A stretch of 64,000 bases of DNA from Aliiroseovarius subalbicans (GCF_022678625.1 NZ_JALBYQ010000003.1:372001-436000), one strand, 5' to 3'. Positions 53,150-62,024 are shown, counted from the first letter of the stretch. Translations and numbers: made by a program. The notes: generated from the letters alone by a model not told the origin.

Positions 53150-54277
53150 ATGTTCAATCCCGTCATTTCCGGCACTGGTGTGTATACTCCGAACGAGGTC
53201 ATCTCAAACGCCGAGCTGGTCGTTGCGTTCAATGCTTATGCGGACAAGCAGAACGCCCTGAATGCCGACGCCATCGCGGCGGGCGAGGCAGAAGCGATGG
53301 GGCATTCTTCAGAGGAGTTCATCGTGCAAGCCTCGGGCATCGAACAGCGCTATGTCATGGACAAGTCGGGGGTTCTGGACCCGGACCGGATGTATCCGGC
53401 GCTGCGCGAACGGGCGGATGACGAACCAGGGATCATGACGGAAATGGCAGTGGATGCCTGCAAAAAGGCCTTGGCCGCCGCTGGGCGCGAGGCGGATGAG
53501 GTCGACCTGATCATCTGCGCGGCCTCGAACCACGAACGCGCCTATCCGGCCATTGCGGTGGAAATCCAGCAGGCGCTGGGCGCAGGTGGGTTCGGCTTTG
53601 ACATGAACGTGGCCTGCTCCTCGGCGACGTTCGGCATTCAGGCCGCGTCGGACATGGTCCGATCCGGGTCGGTGACCCGTGCTTTGGTCGTGAACCCAGA
53701 GATTTGTTCGGGCCATCTGGAATGGCGCGACCGCGATTGCCATTTCATTTTCGGCGACGTGGCGACCGCGACGCTGATCGAACGGAAAGAGCATGCCAAG
53801 GGCGCGCATTTCGAGATCATCTCGACCCGCTGCCTGACCCAGTTCTCCAACAACATTCGCAACAACAACGGTTTCCTGCGCCGGTCGCGGGAACAGACCG
53901 GGGCGTTGGATGACCGGCGTGACATGCAGTTCATGCAAAACGGCCGCAAAGTGTTCAAGGAAGTGCTGCCGATCGTATCGAAACACATCCTTGGCCACAT
54001 CGAAGAGGAAGGCGTGTCGCGCGATGAGCTGAAGCGGCTTTGGCTGCACCAGGCCAACAAGGCGATGAACGACTTCATCGGCAAAAAGGTTCTGGGGCGG
54101 GTGCCCGAGCCAAGTGAACAGCCGAACATTCTTCAGGAATACGCCAACACGTCGTCGGCCGGGTCGATCATCGCGTTTGACAAGTATTCCAAGGACCTGG
54201 CGCCCGGAGACCTGGGCGTGATCTGCTCCTTCGGCGCGGGCTATTCCGTGGGATCCGTTCTGGTCAAACGCGCCTGA
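53150..54277 (+). CDS. beta-ketoacyl-ACP synthase III-like enzyme (FabH-like, PA3286 type)
   Basis: A 375-residue FabH-like condensing enzyme, longer than canonical FabH (~320). The triad is intact: Cys156 in DMNVACSSATFG, His in RLWLHQANKAMN (~300) and Asn in YANTSSAGSIIAF. RDRDCHFIFGDVATA and FSNNIRNNNGFLRR are typical of the long branch that includes Pseudomonas PA3286, which condenses acyl-CoA from beta-oxidation with malonyl-ACP. It probably links fatty-acid degradation with synthesis. AAAAGGGG lies upstream of the ATG at 53150. Confidence 0.9.
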   Translation: MFNPVISGTGVYTPNEVISNAELVVAFNAYADKQNALNADAIAAGEAEAMGHSSEEFIVQASGIEQRYVMDKSGVLDPDRMYPALRERADDEPGIMTEMAVDACKKALAAAGREADEVDLIICAASNHERAYPAIAVEIQQALGAGGFGFDMNVACSSATFGIQAASDMVRSGSVTRALVVNPEICSGHLEWRDRDCHFIFGDVATATLIERKEHAKGAHFEIISTRCLTQFSNNIRNNNGFLRRSREQTGALDDRRDMQFMQNGRKVFKEVLPIVSKHILGHIEEEGVSRDELKRLWLHQANKAMNDFIGKKVLGRVPEPSEQPNILQEYANTSSAGSIIAFDKYSKDLAPGDLGVICSFGAGYSVGSVLVKRA

Positions 54278-54282
54278 ACACG

Positions 54283-54308
54283 AAAACGGCCCGCAAAATG
54301 GCGGGCCG
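54283..54308 (-). terminator. terminator between the KAS III-like gene and the aldehyde dehydrogenase gene
   Basis: CGGCCCGC, a 6-nt loop and GCGGGCCG form an 8-bp stem; on the minus strand it ends in TTTT. It lies between two convergent genes and may act in both directions, with a better T-tract for the minus-strand gene. Confidence 0.65.
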
Positions 54309-54331
54309 CTTGATGATGTGAAGGGTGAGGG

Positions 54332-55771
54332 TCAGTCGTTCGACCAGCCCGACACGGCTTTGACTTCCAAAAAGTCCTCGATCCCCAGCACACCGCCTTC
54401 GCGCCCGTTACCGGACTGCTTGTAGCCGCCGAACGGCGACCCCGCGGCCCGCGATGTGCCGTTCATCTCGACCATGCCCGACCGCATCTGGCGCGCCACC
54501 CGGTTGGCTTTCGAACCGTCCTGGGTCTGCACATAGTTGGTCAGACCATAGACCGTGTCATTGGCGATCTCGATGGCTTCTTCTTCGCTGTCGAACGGGA
54601 TCATCGACAGGACCGGGCCAAAGATTTCCTCGCGCGCGATGGTCATTTGGTTGGTTACATCGGCAAACACGGTGGGTTTGACGAAAAAGCCTTTGTTCAG
54701 CCCCTCGGGTCGCCCGGTGCCGCCCGCGATCAGACGGGCGCCTTCGTCGATGCCCTGCTGGATCAGGTCCTGGATCTTGTTCCACTGCAATTCGCTGACC
54801 ACCGGGCCGATGTGGCGACCTTCCTCATGCGCAGGACCAACGGTGACCTTCTCAGCGGTTTCGCGCGCGATCTCGACCGCCTGGTCATAGACGCCGCGCT
54901 GCACCAACATGCGCGAGGGCGCGTTGCAGGACTGGCCCGTGTTGTTCATCATGTGCAGAACGCCCCGCTTGACCGCCTTGTCGTCGGCGTCGTCAAAGAT
55001 GATGTTCGCGCCCTTGCCGCCCAGCTCAAGCGACACCCGCTTCAGCGTGTCCGCCGCCGCCTTGGAAATCGCGATGCCGGCGCGGGTCGAGCCCGTGAAG
55101 CTGACCATGTCGACATCCGGGTGGGTCGACAATTGCGTGCCAACGCCCATGCCGTCACCGTTCACCATGTTGTAGACACCCGCCGGGAAGCCGGCTTCGT
55201 CCACGATCTCGCTCCAGACGATCGAGGACAGCGGAGAGACCTCGGAGGGTTTCAGAACCATCGTGGCCCCCGCGGCCATCGCCGCCACGCATTTCAGCGT
55301 GACCTGGTTCATCGGCCAGTTCCACGGCGTGATCATGGCGCAAACGCCGATGGGTTCATACAGAAGCCGGTCGTTCGGCGCATGGGCGCCCAGCATCTTT
55401 TCGAAACCGAAATCCTTGAAGGCCTTGATGAAGTTCGAGATGTGCCAGCTTCCGGCCCCCACCTGACTTTGCCGCGCCATGTCGATCGGCGCGCCCATCT
55501 CAAGGCTCATCGCCTCGGCCAGGTCGTCGCCGCGTTTCTGGTAGACCTCCAGCAGCTTCTCGATCAGCGCAAGGCGGTCTGCCTTCGGGGTAAACGCCCA
55601 ACTGTCGAAAGCTGCCTTTGCGGCGGCCACCGCAGCGTCGGTATCGGCCTGGTTCCCCAGCGAGATGACTGCGCAGGGCTCCTCGGTCGACGGGTTGATC
55701 ACCTCAAGGTCATTCGCGGCCGCGGGGGCAACCCACTGGCCATCGATATAGAAGTCGCGTTTCTCGATCAT
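54332..55771 (-). CDS. NAD(P)-dependent aldehyde dehydrogenase
   Basis: A 479-residue ALDH. The general-base Glu249 is in VSLELGGKGANI and the nucleophile Cys282 in NNTGQSCNAPSR; PWNWPMNQVTLK and FTGSTRAGIAI form the NAD pocket. It converts an aldehyde to the carboxylate; the substrate is unknown, since neither neighbour points to a pathway. It is divergent from the peroxiredoxin gene with a 182-nt AT-rich spacer holding a perfect palindrome. Confidence 0.92.
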   Translation of the reverse strand: MIEKRDFYIDGQWVAPAAANDLEVINPSTEEPCAVISLGNQADTDAAVAAAKAAFDSWAFTPKADRLALIEKLLEVYQKRGDDLAEAMSLEMGAPIDMARQSQVGAGSWHISNFIKAFKDFGFEKMLGAHAPNDRLLYEPIGVCAMITPWNWPMNQVTLKCVAAMAAGATMVLKPSEVSPLSSIVWSEIVDEAGFPAGVYNMVNGDGMGVGTQLSTHPDVDMVSFTGSTRAGIAISKAAADTLKRVSLELGGKGANIIFDDADDKAVKRGVLHMMNNTGQSCNAPSRMLVQRGVYDQAVEIARETAEKVTVGPAHEEGRHIGPVVSELQWNKIQDLIQQGIDEGARLIAGGTGRPEGLNKGFFVKPTVFADVTNQMTIAREEIFGPVLSMIPFDSEEEAIEIANDTVYGLTNYVQTQDGSKANRVARQMRSGMVEMNGTSRAAGSPFGGYKQSGNGREGGVLGIEDFLEVKAVSGWSND

Positions 55772-55842
55772 GGTCGGCTCCTGTCCGGAATTTCAGCGCA
55801 GATTGGCACCGCAGTTGAGGTCGTGCAAGGTGGATTCGACTT

Positions 55843-55856
55843 AATTTGATCAAATT
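55843..55856. promoter_or_regulatory. 14-bp palindrome in the ALDH-peroxiredoxin divergent spacer
   Basis: AATTTGATCAAATT is a perfect palindrome in an AT-rich stretch, ~70 nt upstream of the ALDH start and ~100 nt upstream of the peroxiredoxin start. It lacks the N4 spacer of FnrL sites (TTGAT-N4-ATCAA), so the binding protein is unknown. Confidence 0.4.
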
Positions 55857-55953
55857 TTTCATCGGCGGTGAAAATATTTTGAGCAAGGACTTCAAAAGCT
55901 AGTTTTAGAATACATCTAACCTGTAACGGACAACGAAATGACAGGAGAATGAT

Positions 55954-56607
55954 ATGGGGCTGCGACTCAACGAATTGGTACCGAACTTCACAGCAATGAC
56001 GGATCAGGGCGCGATCACCTTCCACGATTGGATCGGTGACAGCTATGCCATTCTGTTTTCACACCCGAAAGATTTCACGCCGGTTTGCACCACCGAATTC
56101 GGTGCTGTGGCGCAGCTGGCCGAGGAGTGGGAAGCGCGCGGCACCAAGGTGATTGGCCTGTCGGTGGACAGCGCCGAGGAACACGTGAAGTGGAAGACAG
56201 ACATCGAAGGCTTTGCCGGGGCAAAGGCGGGGTTCCCGATTATCGCGGATGAAGACCTGGCAGTGTCGAAAGCGTTCGACATGCTGCCCGCCGAGGCCTA
56301 TTTGCCGGATGGTCGCACGGCGGCCGACAGCGCGTCGGTGCGGTCCGTGTTCATCATTGGGCCGGACAAGAAGCTTCGGCTGTCGATGACCTATCCGATG
56401 TCGGTCGGGCGCAACTTTGCCGAAGTTTTACGCGCGCTGGACGCGGTGCAGGCCACGGATGGCCAGCCGATCGCGGCCCCCGCGAACTGGGTCAAAGGGC
56501 AGGACGTGATCGTGTCGCTGGCGCTGTCGGACGACGAAGCGAAAGCGAAATACGGAGAGGTCGACGTGAAGTTGCCCTATCTGCGCACGACCGCTGACCC
56601 CAGCTGA
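55954..56607 (+). CDS. 1-Cys peroxiredoxin (Prx6 type)
   Basis: A 217-residue peroxiredoxin. The peroxidatic Cys45 sits in FSHPKDFTPVCTTEFG and the Arg in RSVFIIGPDKKLRL. The C-terminal extension (TDGQPIAAPANWVKGQDVIV) marks the Prx6/1-Cys subfamily, and no resolving Cys is present. It reduces H2O2 and organic peroxides. AGGAGAA precedes the ATG. It ends at a very strong bidirectional terminator. Confidence 0.95.
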   Translation: MGLRLNELVPNFTAMTDQGAITFHDWIGDSYAILFSHPKDFTPVCTTEFGAVAQLAEEWEARGTKVIGLSVDSAEEHVKWKTDIEGFAGAKAGFPIIADEDLAVSKAFDMLPAEAYLPDGRTAADSASVRSVFIIGPDKKLRLSMTYPMSVGRNFAEVLRALDAVQATDGQPIAAPANWVKGQDVIVSLALSDDEAKAKYGEVDVKLPYLRTTADPS

Positions 56608-56628
56608 CGCGAGACGCTGTTAAAAGGA

Positions 56629-56665
56629 AAAACGCCGCCCCCATGAAGTATGGGGGCGGCGTTTT
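56629..56665. terminator. strong bidirectional terminator
   Basis: AAAACGCCGCCCCCAT and ATGGGGGCGGCGTTTT form a perfect 16-bp stem with a 5-nt loop, with A-tract on one side and T-tract on the other. It separates the convergent peroxiredoxin and DUF2783 genes. Confidence 0.92.
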
Positions 56666-56690
56666 GCTTGATCCTGATTTAGCGCCCGGC

Positions 56691-56885
56691 CTAGCCCGCG
56701 GTCTTTGCCACAGCGATGGCGTCGTCCAGGATCGCCCGATCCCCGACGTGGTTTGCCAGCACCAGCACAAGACGCGCGTTCAGTGCGTCGCTTTCTGCTT
56801 TTGTCAGGCCTTCGTGCGCGGCCAGCAGGCTGGCATAGAAGTCGTCGGCGCCGGGGATGTTCGGTTGAAGGTTCAGATCGGACAT
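56691..56885 (-). CDS. DUF2783 protein, companion of FAD hydroxylase
   Basis: A 64-residue acidic protein: ADDFYASLLAAHEGLTKAES and DALNARLVLVLANHVGD match DUF2783, which in many Proteobacteria is encoded next to an aromatic-ring FAD monooxygenase. AAGGAG precedes the ATG, and it starts 5 nt after the hydroxylase stop, so they are co-transcribed. It may be a small subunit or stabiliser; this is inference. Confidence 0.85.
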   Translation of the reverse strand: MSDLNLQPNIPGADDFYASLLAAHEGLTKAESDALNARLVLVLANHVGDRAILDDAIAVAKTAG

Positions 56886-56890
56886 GGGTC

Positions 56891-58501
56891 TTACTCCTTG
56901 CCTGTGGCGCGGCGGATCGCAGCGCGGAACAGATTTTCGTCAAAAGATGCGCGGCGTGCGGCGACGTGTTGGTCGGGGCGGATCAGGTAGACCGCCGACG
57001 GCTCGTCCCCAAGGTATCGCGCCTTAAGTGCGCCCGACGTGTCATCCTTGGCCGACAGCGCCAGGCGGGTGACCTTGATCCCGTCTTCTTCGATCATGTC
57101 CGGCGCGTCGGCGTCTATGGTCAGCAGCGTGAACTGGTCGCCGAGTTTGCGCAGCAGATAATCGTCCCCCAGCTTCACGTCCGGGCAGGGCGATCCTGGC
57201 CGGGTACGCTCCGGCCCGTTTAGGGCGTCCGCCGTGTTCAGGGGCGAGCCGTCATAGGTGCAGGGCACCGACAGGCGGCCGGCATTGACCAGCGGGCGGG
57301 CGAAATCGTGAGTTTCCGCCAGGTCCAGTACCGCGTCACGCAGGATGCGGGACATGTCCGACTTCGGCGTGATGAAATCGGTCGAGCGCGATGAGTTCAT
57401 GATGTTCTCATCCGCGCCGTGCACGCGTTCGTAATCATAGCTGTCCAGCAGCGCCTCGGGGGCCTTGCCGTCCATCACCAGTTTCAGTTTCCAGCCAAGG
57501 TTGTCGGTATCCTGAAGGCCGGAGTTGGCCCCGCGAGCGCCGAATGGCGACACCTGGTGGGCGCTGTCCCCGGCGAAGACAACGCGACCGTGGCGGAATT
57601 TCTCCATCCGGCGGCATTGGAAGGTATAGATCGACACCCATTCCAGTTCGAAATCCACATCTTCGCCCAGCATCGCCTTGAGGCGGGGGATGACGTTTTC
57701 GGGTTTCTTTTCCTCTTCCTTGTCGATGTCCCAGCCCAGTTGCAAGTCAATGCGCCAGACGTTGTCGGGCTGTTTGTGTAGCAGGGCAGACTGGCCCTTG
57801 TTGAAGGGCGGATCGAACCAGAACCAGCGTTCGGTTGGGAAGTCCGCCTCCATGATCACATCAGCGATCAGGAAGTTGTCTTCGAACACGCGACCGACGA
57901 AATCGAGCCCCATCATCTGCCGGGTGGGGGATCCTGCACCGTCGCAGGCAATCAGCCAGTCGGCTTCGAGATTGTAGGGTCCTTCCGGCGTGTCGATCTC
58001 AATCGTTGCGTGGTCGTCGTGGGCGCCCACCGCCGAGACCTTGTTCTTGCCCCGGATCTCGATCTGCTTGCCTTCGGCTTGCAGTTCATGAACCCGGTTC
58101 ACCAGGTATTCTTCGAAATAGTATTGCTGCAGGTTGATGAAGGCGGGGCGTTCGTGGCCGTCTTCGGGAAGCAAGTCGAATTCATAGATCTTGCGTTCGT
58201 CAAAGAAGACCTTGCCGACATTCCATTCGACACCCTTGTCGACCATCGGTTGGCCGCAGCCCAGGCGGTCGAGGATCTCCAGCGGGCGTTTGGCGTAACA
58301 CACGGCGCGCGACCCGAAGGACACCTTGTCGTTGTCATCCAGGACTACAACCGGCACGTCCTGTTGCGCCAAGTCGATCGCAGCACCCAGACCGATGGGG
58401 CCGGCGCCGATGATGACGACGGGGCGGCGGACAGGCATTTCGCTGTCCTGGTCCTTGCTGCGCGTATACGCATACATCGGAACTTCGAAGATCTTGTTCA
58501 T
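56891..58501 (-). CDS. FAD-dependent aromatic ring hydroxylase (PHBH/MhpA family)
   Basis: A 536-residue class-A flavoprotein monooxygenase. The FAD motif is PVVIIGAGPIGLGAAIDLAQ (~28-47), the DG motif ACDGAGSPTRQMMG and the GD motif FAGDSAHQVSPFGARGANSG. A thioredoxin-like C-terminal domain (~430-536) is as in phenol and MhpA-type hydroxylases. It adds one hydroxyl to a phenolic ring with NAD(P)H. Being near hmgA and fahA, it may produce homogentisate or a related diphenol (for example from 3-hydroxyphenylacetate), but the substrate is unproven. It is operonic with DUF2783. A perfect inverted repeat lies upstream. Confidence 0.88.
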   Translation of the reverse strand: MNKIFEVPMYAYTRSKDQDSEMPVRRPVVIIGAGPIGLGAAIDLAQQDVPVVVLDDNDKVSFGSRAVCYAKRPLEILDRLGCGQPMVDKGVEWNVGKVFFDERKIYEFDLLPEDGHERPAFINLQQYYFEEYLVNRVHELQAEGKQIEIRGKNKVSAVGAHDDHATIEIDTPEGPYNLEADWLIACDGAGSPTRQMMGLDFVGRVFEDNFLIADVIMEADFPTERWFWFDPPFNKGQSALLHKQPDNVWRIDLQLGWDIDKEEEKKPENVIPRLKAMLGEDVDFELEWVSIYTFQCRRMEKFRHGRVVFAGDSAHQVSPFGARGANSGLQDTDNLGWKLKLVMDGKAPEALLDSYDYERVHGADENIMNSSRSTDFITPKSDMSRILRDAVLDLAETHDFARPLVNAGRLSVPCTYDGSPLNTADALNGPERTRPGSPCPDVKLGDDYLLRKLGDQFTLLTIDADAPDMIEEDGIKVTRLALSAKDDTSGALKARYLGDEPSAVYLIRPDQHVAARRASFDENLFRAAIRRATGKE

Positions 58502-58543
58502 GGGGTCCTCCAGCGGCGGGCAGATTCTGTCTTAACTTAGCAT

Positions 58544-58561
58544 GACGCATATTATTGCGTC
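58544..58561. promoter_or_regulatory. inverted repeat upstream of the FAD hydroxylase gene
   Basis: GACGCA-N6-TGCGTC is a perfect 6+6 inverted repeat 43-60 nt upstream of the hydroxylase start, suitable for a dimeric regulator (MarR, GntR or IclR type). It abuts the 9-mer shared with the hmgA promoter. Confidence 0.5.
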
Positions 58562-58570
58562 TGCAACGAA
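58562..58570 (-). promoter_or_regulatory. TTCGTTGCA motif upstream of the FAD hydroxylase (shared with hmgA)
   Basis: Minus-strand TTCGTTGCA, 61 nt upstream of the start codon. The identical 9-mer lies 70 nt upstream of hmgA on the same strand. Confidence 0.4.
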
Positions 58571-58647
58571 TTGGATGGACCGCTCATCGGCCGTGACCGG
58601 CCTCTTCGCGAAGAGCACCTGTCAGGGTGCGATGAGCGGCCCGAGGA

Positions 58648-59598
58648 TCAGCCTTGCAGGGCTGCCCACATCTCCAGATCGCGTTCAGCGGTCCAGATGC
58701 GGGGCGTGTCGATGCCGCGGGCTTCGTCATAGGCGCGGGCGACGTTGAACGGCAGACAGTGTTCATAGATCGCATAGTCGGCGAACTTGGGGTCGCAGGC
58801 TTCGCGCACCGCGTCCCAGGCTTCTTTCAATGTGCCACCGCGTGCGGCGACTTTAGCGGCCGGGAAGTATGTGCTTTCGACGAAATCGCGGGTGCTTTCG
58901 ATGGCGGATTCAACTGCGGCCTTGCCGATCAGTGCGGCACCGCGACCCGGCGCAATGGCGTCCACGTCGAAGGATGCGATGTTGTCCAGCGTGCTGCCCC
59001 AGTCGCCGAAGTGACCATCGCCGCAATAACAGGCCGAGTGGTCTTCGACGATATCGCCGGTGAACATGACGTTCTGGTCCGGCACATGGATGACGATATC
59101 ACCCGCCGTGTGGGCGCGGCCCAGGTGCATCAGGTCGACCCGGCGGTTGCCAAGGTACACGGTCATGTCATCCGAGAAGGTCGTGGTCGGGTAGGTCAGG
59201 CCCGGAATGCTTTCATGCCCTTCGAACAGGCGGGGAAAGCGCTGGAACTCGCTGTCCCAGTCTTCCTGCCCACGCTCAACAACCATCGCACGGGCGGTGT
59301 CGCCCATGATGATCTGGCTGGCGCCATAGGCTGAAGCCCCCAGCACGCGCACGGCGTGATAATGGGTCAGAACCACGTGGGAGATCGGCTTGTCGGTGAC
59401 GGTGCGCACGCATTCGATCACCTTGTTGGCCAGACGCGGGGTGGCCTGTGCTTCGACGATCATCACGCTGTCGTCGCCGATGATGACGCCCGAGTTCGGG
59501 TCGCCCTCGGCAGTGAAGGCGTAGACGCCGTCACCAACCTCGTCAAAAGTGATCTTCTTTTCCGTCATGTCCCCCTGGGACGCGAAAGCCTTGGCCAT
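58648..59598 (-). CDS. metallo-beta-lactamase-fold protein with altered HYHAVR metal motif
   Basis: A 316-residue MBL-fold protein. The usual HxHxDH box reads THYHAVRVLGAS, keeping the first two His but replacing Asp-His with Val-Arg. GRAHTAGD supplies a later His, and MFTGDIVEDHSACYCG supplies Asp and Cys. The first metal site looks possible and the second largely lost. C-terminal ~80 residues are helical (CLPFNVARAYDEARGID). It lies in the aromatic region with the FAD hydroxylase and hmgA/fahA, so it may open or hydrolyse a related intermediate; this is inference. Confidence 0.82.
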   Translation of the reverse strand: MAKAFASQGDMTEKKITFDEVGDGVYAFTAEGDPNSGVIIGDDSVMIVEAQATPRLANKVIECVRTVTDKPISHVVLTHYHAVRVLGASAYGASQIIMGDTARAMVVERGQEDWDSEFQRFPRLFEGHESIPGLTYPTTTFSDDMTVYLGNRRVDLMHLGRAHTAGDIVIHVPDQNVMFTGDIVEDHSACYCGDGHFGDWGSTLDNIASFDVDAIAPGRGAALIGKAAVESAIESTRDFVESTYFPAAKVAARGGTLKEAWDAVREACDPKFADYAIYEHCLPFNVARAYDEARGIDTPRIWTAERDLEMWAALQG

Positions 59599-59602
59599 GT
59601 GT

Positions 59603-60130
59603 TTAATCCTTGATGTCGTAGGTGAGGTCGAGAATGCCGCCCGGTCGCGCGGAACTGGCAGTCAAAGTCAGGTTGCGGGTTAGGCCGGTGGTGAACAGCG
59701 GGCGACCGCCGCCCAGCACCACCGGCATGATGAAAACGCGCAGGCTGTGAAACAGGCCCGCATCCAGAGCGGCGCGTTGGGTTTCGCCGCCGCCCATGAT
59801 CCAGACGGTTTCGTGACCGTCCTTTGCGATTGCGCGACGCAGGGTGTCGATGTTCCCGGCCGCGGCGATGTGATCGCCCGAGAAATCCTTGCGATGGCTC
59901 AATACATATCCGGGTCGGTCCTCATAGGGCCAGCCCCAGCCCATCACCTGGTCGTAGGTCGGGCGCCCCATGACAAGGGCGTCCACACCCTTGATGAAAT
60001 CACCATAGCCGCCATCATCCCCGCCGTCGCTCATCGCGGCGTTGAACGGGTCCAGCCAGGCCACGCCGCCATCCGGCGTGGCGATGAAGCCATCAAGGCT
60101 CATGGCGATATATCCAACAAAGCGCGTCAC
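59603..60130 (-). CDS. RibD C-terminal/dihydrofolate-reductase-fold protein
   Basis: A 175-residue DHFR-like protein: FVGYIAMSLDGFIATPDGGV at the start, VDALVMGRPTYDQVMGWGWP in the middle and VWIMGGGETQRAALDAGLFH as the NADPH-loop region define the RibD_C/DHFR fold. It is not a true folate enzyme by length and motif. The GTG at 60130 is preferred because AGGAAG lies 6 nt upstream; an ATG at 60148 is an alternative. It runs into the MBL gene after a 4-nt gap, so they are co-transcribed. Confidence 0.85.
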   Translation of the reverse strand: MTRFVGYIAMSLDGFIATPDGGVAWLDPFNAAMSDGGDDGGYGDFIKGVDALVMGRPTYDQVMGWGWPYEDRPGYVLSHRKDFSGDHIAAAGNIDTLRRAIAKDGHETVWIMGGGETQRAALDAGLFHSLRVFIMPVVLGGGRPLFTTGLTRNLTLTASSARPGGILDLTYDIKD

Positions 60131-60176
60131 TGCATACTTCCTAGACATGGGCGGGGGCGTGTGATTCCATCCCCGC

Positions 60177-60740
60177 ATGTTTGAACGTCGTTTTCTGCCC
60201 TATTGGGCCACCGGTTTCGTGTTTGTCGCAACCCTTGTGATTCTGTGGGCGATGGGGCGCAATCTGATCTGCCCGTGTGGCGACATCCGTTTGTGGTATG
60301 CGGGCGATGACAGCGGGCAGAACTCTCAGCACCTGTTGGATTGGTATGCGCCCAGCCACCTGATCCACGGGCTGCTGTTCTATGGCGCGACCTTCCTGGT
60401 GATGCGCAAGTTGGCGCTTGGCTGGCGTTTGCTGGCGGCCACGCTGGTCGAATGCGCCTGGGAGGTTGTCGAAAACACCGAGGCCGTGATCAACCGCTAC
60501 CGTGAATTCACCGTGAGCGGCGAATACTGGGGCGATGCGGTGATCAACTCGGCGATGGACATCGGCGCGATGTTTCTGGGCTTCTGGCTGGCCCTGCGCC
60601 TGCCGGTCTGGCTGTCCGTGGCGATCATCGTGGGGTTCGAACTGATCACTATATTCGTGATCCGCGACGGGCTGGCGCTGAACGTCATCATGCTTTTGTG
60701 GCCCAGCGAAGCAATCCTGAACTGGCAAAGCGGTATATGA
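60177..60740 (+). CDS. DUF2585 integral membrane protein
   Basis: A 187-residue membrane protein with about five TM helices. CPCGDIRLWYAGDDSGQNSQ, HLLDWYAPSHLIHGLLFYG and CAWEVVENTEAVINRYRE are the family hallmarks of DUF2585/UPF0314, seen almost only in Alphaproteobacteria. The function is unknown. It is divergent from the DHFR-like gene and convergent with fahA. Confidence 0.9.
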   Translation: MFERRFLPYWATGFVFVATLVILWAMGRNLICPCGDIRLWYAGDDSGQNSQHLLDWYAPSHLIHGLLFYGATFLVMRKLALGWRLLAATLVECAWEVVENTEAVINRYREFTVSGEYWGDAVINSAMDIGAMFLGFWLALRLPVWLSVAIIVGFELITIFVIRDGLALNVIMLLWPSEAILNWQSGI

Positions 60741-60761
60741 CATCCAGCGCCCCACGATCCT

Positions 60762-62024
60762 TTAGCGCTTGAAGGGGTCGGTCAGCGCCGGCAGCACCGT
60801 GCCGGCGCAATCGCCAAAGCCGATCTGATAGCCATTGCCCTTGGCCGCACCCTTCAGGGTCAGCGTATCACCATCCTCAAGGAAGGTGCGGGTCTCACCG
60901 GTGTCCAGCGTCAGGGGTTCCTTGCCGCCCCAGCTGAGTTCCAGAAGCGAGCCGCGCTCGGGCTTCGTTGGGCCGGAAATGGTGCCGGAGCCCAAAAGAT
61001 CGCCCACGTTCATCGCGCAGCCTGACGTGGTGTGATGTGCCAATTGCTGCGCGGCCGAATAATACATCTGCGCATAGTTCGTGCGCGCGATGGTGGTTTC
61101 CGCTTTGCCTTCGGGGGCAAGCGTCACCTCCAAGTCGATGTCGAACAGGCCGGGCTTGGGCTCGGCCAGGTAAGGCAGAAGCTCTTTCTCACGCTCGGGC
61201 GTGGTGGTGCGGAACGGCTCCAACGCGATGGCGGGCACGATCCACGGGCTGATCGTCGTCGCGGTCGCCTTGGCCTGAAACGGGCCAAGCGGCTGGTATT
61301 CCCAGGCCTGGATGTCGCGCGCGGACCAGTCGTTCAGAAGGACATAGCCGAAGATATTCGCGTCCGCTTCGCCCACCGTGATCGGGCCGTCCGAGGGCTG
61401 ACCGACGATGGCGCCCATCTCCAGCTCCAGATCGAATCGTTTGCACGGGTCGAACGACGGCATCTGAGCGTCCGGCGCCTTCAACTGCCCCCAGGGGCGG
61501 CGCACATCGGTGCCCGACACGACGACGGACGAGGCGCGACCGTTATACCCGATCGGGATGTGCAGCCAGTTCGGCGGCAGCGCGTTCTCAGCGCCCCGGA
61601 ACATCGTGCCCACGTTCACGGCGTGGTTTTTGCCAGCATAGAAATCGGTGTATTCCGACACGGCGAAGGGCATGTGCATCTCTGCATCCGCCTGCGCCAC
61701 CAGGTAGCCTTTCAGTGCCGCCTGCGTGTCAGCATCCGCATCCGCGCCCAGCAGCTCCTGCAGGGAGTCGCGGAACCCGGTCCAAACCTCGGCGCCCATG
61801 TCCATGAATTCGTTCCACATCGGCAGATCGAACACCGGAACCTCGTCGATCTTGATCACGCCGGCTTCTTCCAGCGCGGTCACGTCCAGGATCATGTCCC
61901 CGATCGCCACGCCGCAATGCGGGTCGCTGTCGTCGGTGGAAAACACGCCATAGGGCAGGTTGTTCAGCGGAAACGGGGTGTCGGCAGTGTTGGCTGAAGC
62001 CACCCAGGATTTCATCAGGCTCAC
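60762..62024 (-). CDS. fahA: fumarylacetoacetase
   Basis: A 420-residue enzyme, last step of tyrosine/homogentisate breakdown (fumarylacetoacetate to fumarate and acetoacetate). The N-terminal SH3-like domain (PFPLNNLPYGVFSTDDSDPH) is followed by a catalytic domain with YTDFYAGKNHAVNVGTMFRG (catalytic His), DLELEMGAIVG (metal Glu), NDWSARDIQAWEYQPLGPFQ and SGTISGPTKPERGSLLELSW. The GTG at 62024 has AAAGGA 7 nt upstream; ATG 62015 is too far from it. It follows hmgA by 25 nt. Maleylacetoacetate isomerase is not beside it. Confidence 0.95.
   Translation of the reverse strand: MSLMKSWVASANTADTPFPLNNLPYGVFSTDDSDPHCGVAIGDMILDVTALEEAGVIKIDEVPVFDLPMWNEFMDMGAEVWTGFRDSLQELLGADADADTQAALKGYLVAQADAEMHMPFAVSEYTDFYAGKNHAVNVGTMFRGAENALPPNWLHIPIGYNGRASSVVVSGTDVRRPWGQLKAPDAQMPSFDPCKRFDLELEMGAIVGQPSDGPITVGEADANIFGYVLLNDWSARDIQAWEYQPLGPFQAKATATTISPWIVPAIALEPFRTTTPEREKELLPYLAEPKPGLFDIDLEVTLAPEGKAETTIARTNYAQMYYSAAQQLAHHTTSGCAMNVGDLLGSGTISGPTKPERGSLLELSWGGKEPLTLDTGETRTFLEDGDTLTLKGAAKGNGYQIGFGDCAGTVLPALTDPFKR

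Noticed and set aside
58602-58615. CTCTTCGCGAAGAG perfect palindrome just past the MBL gene
   Set aside because: No T-tract on either strand and far from the hydroxylase promoter elements; could be a weak hairpin but nothing supports a function.
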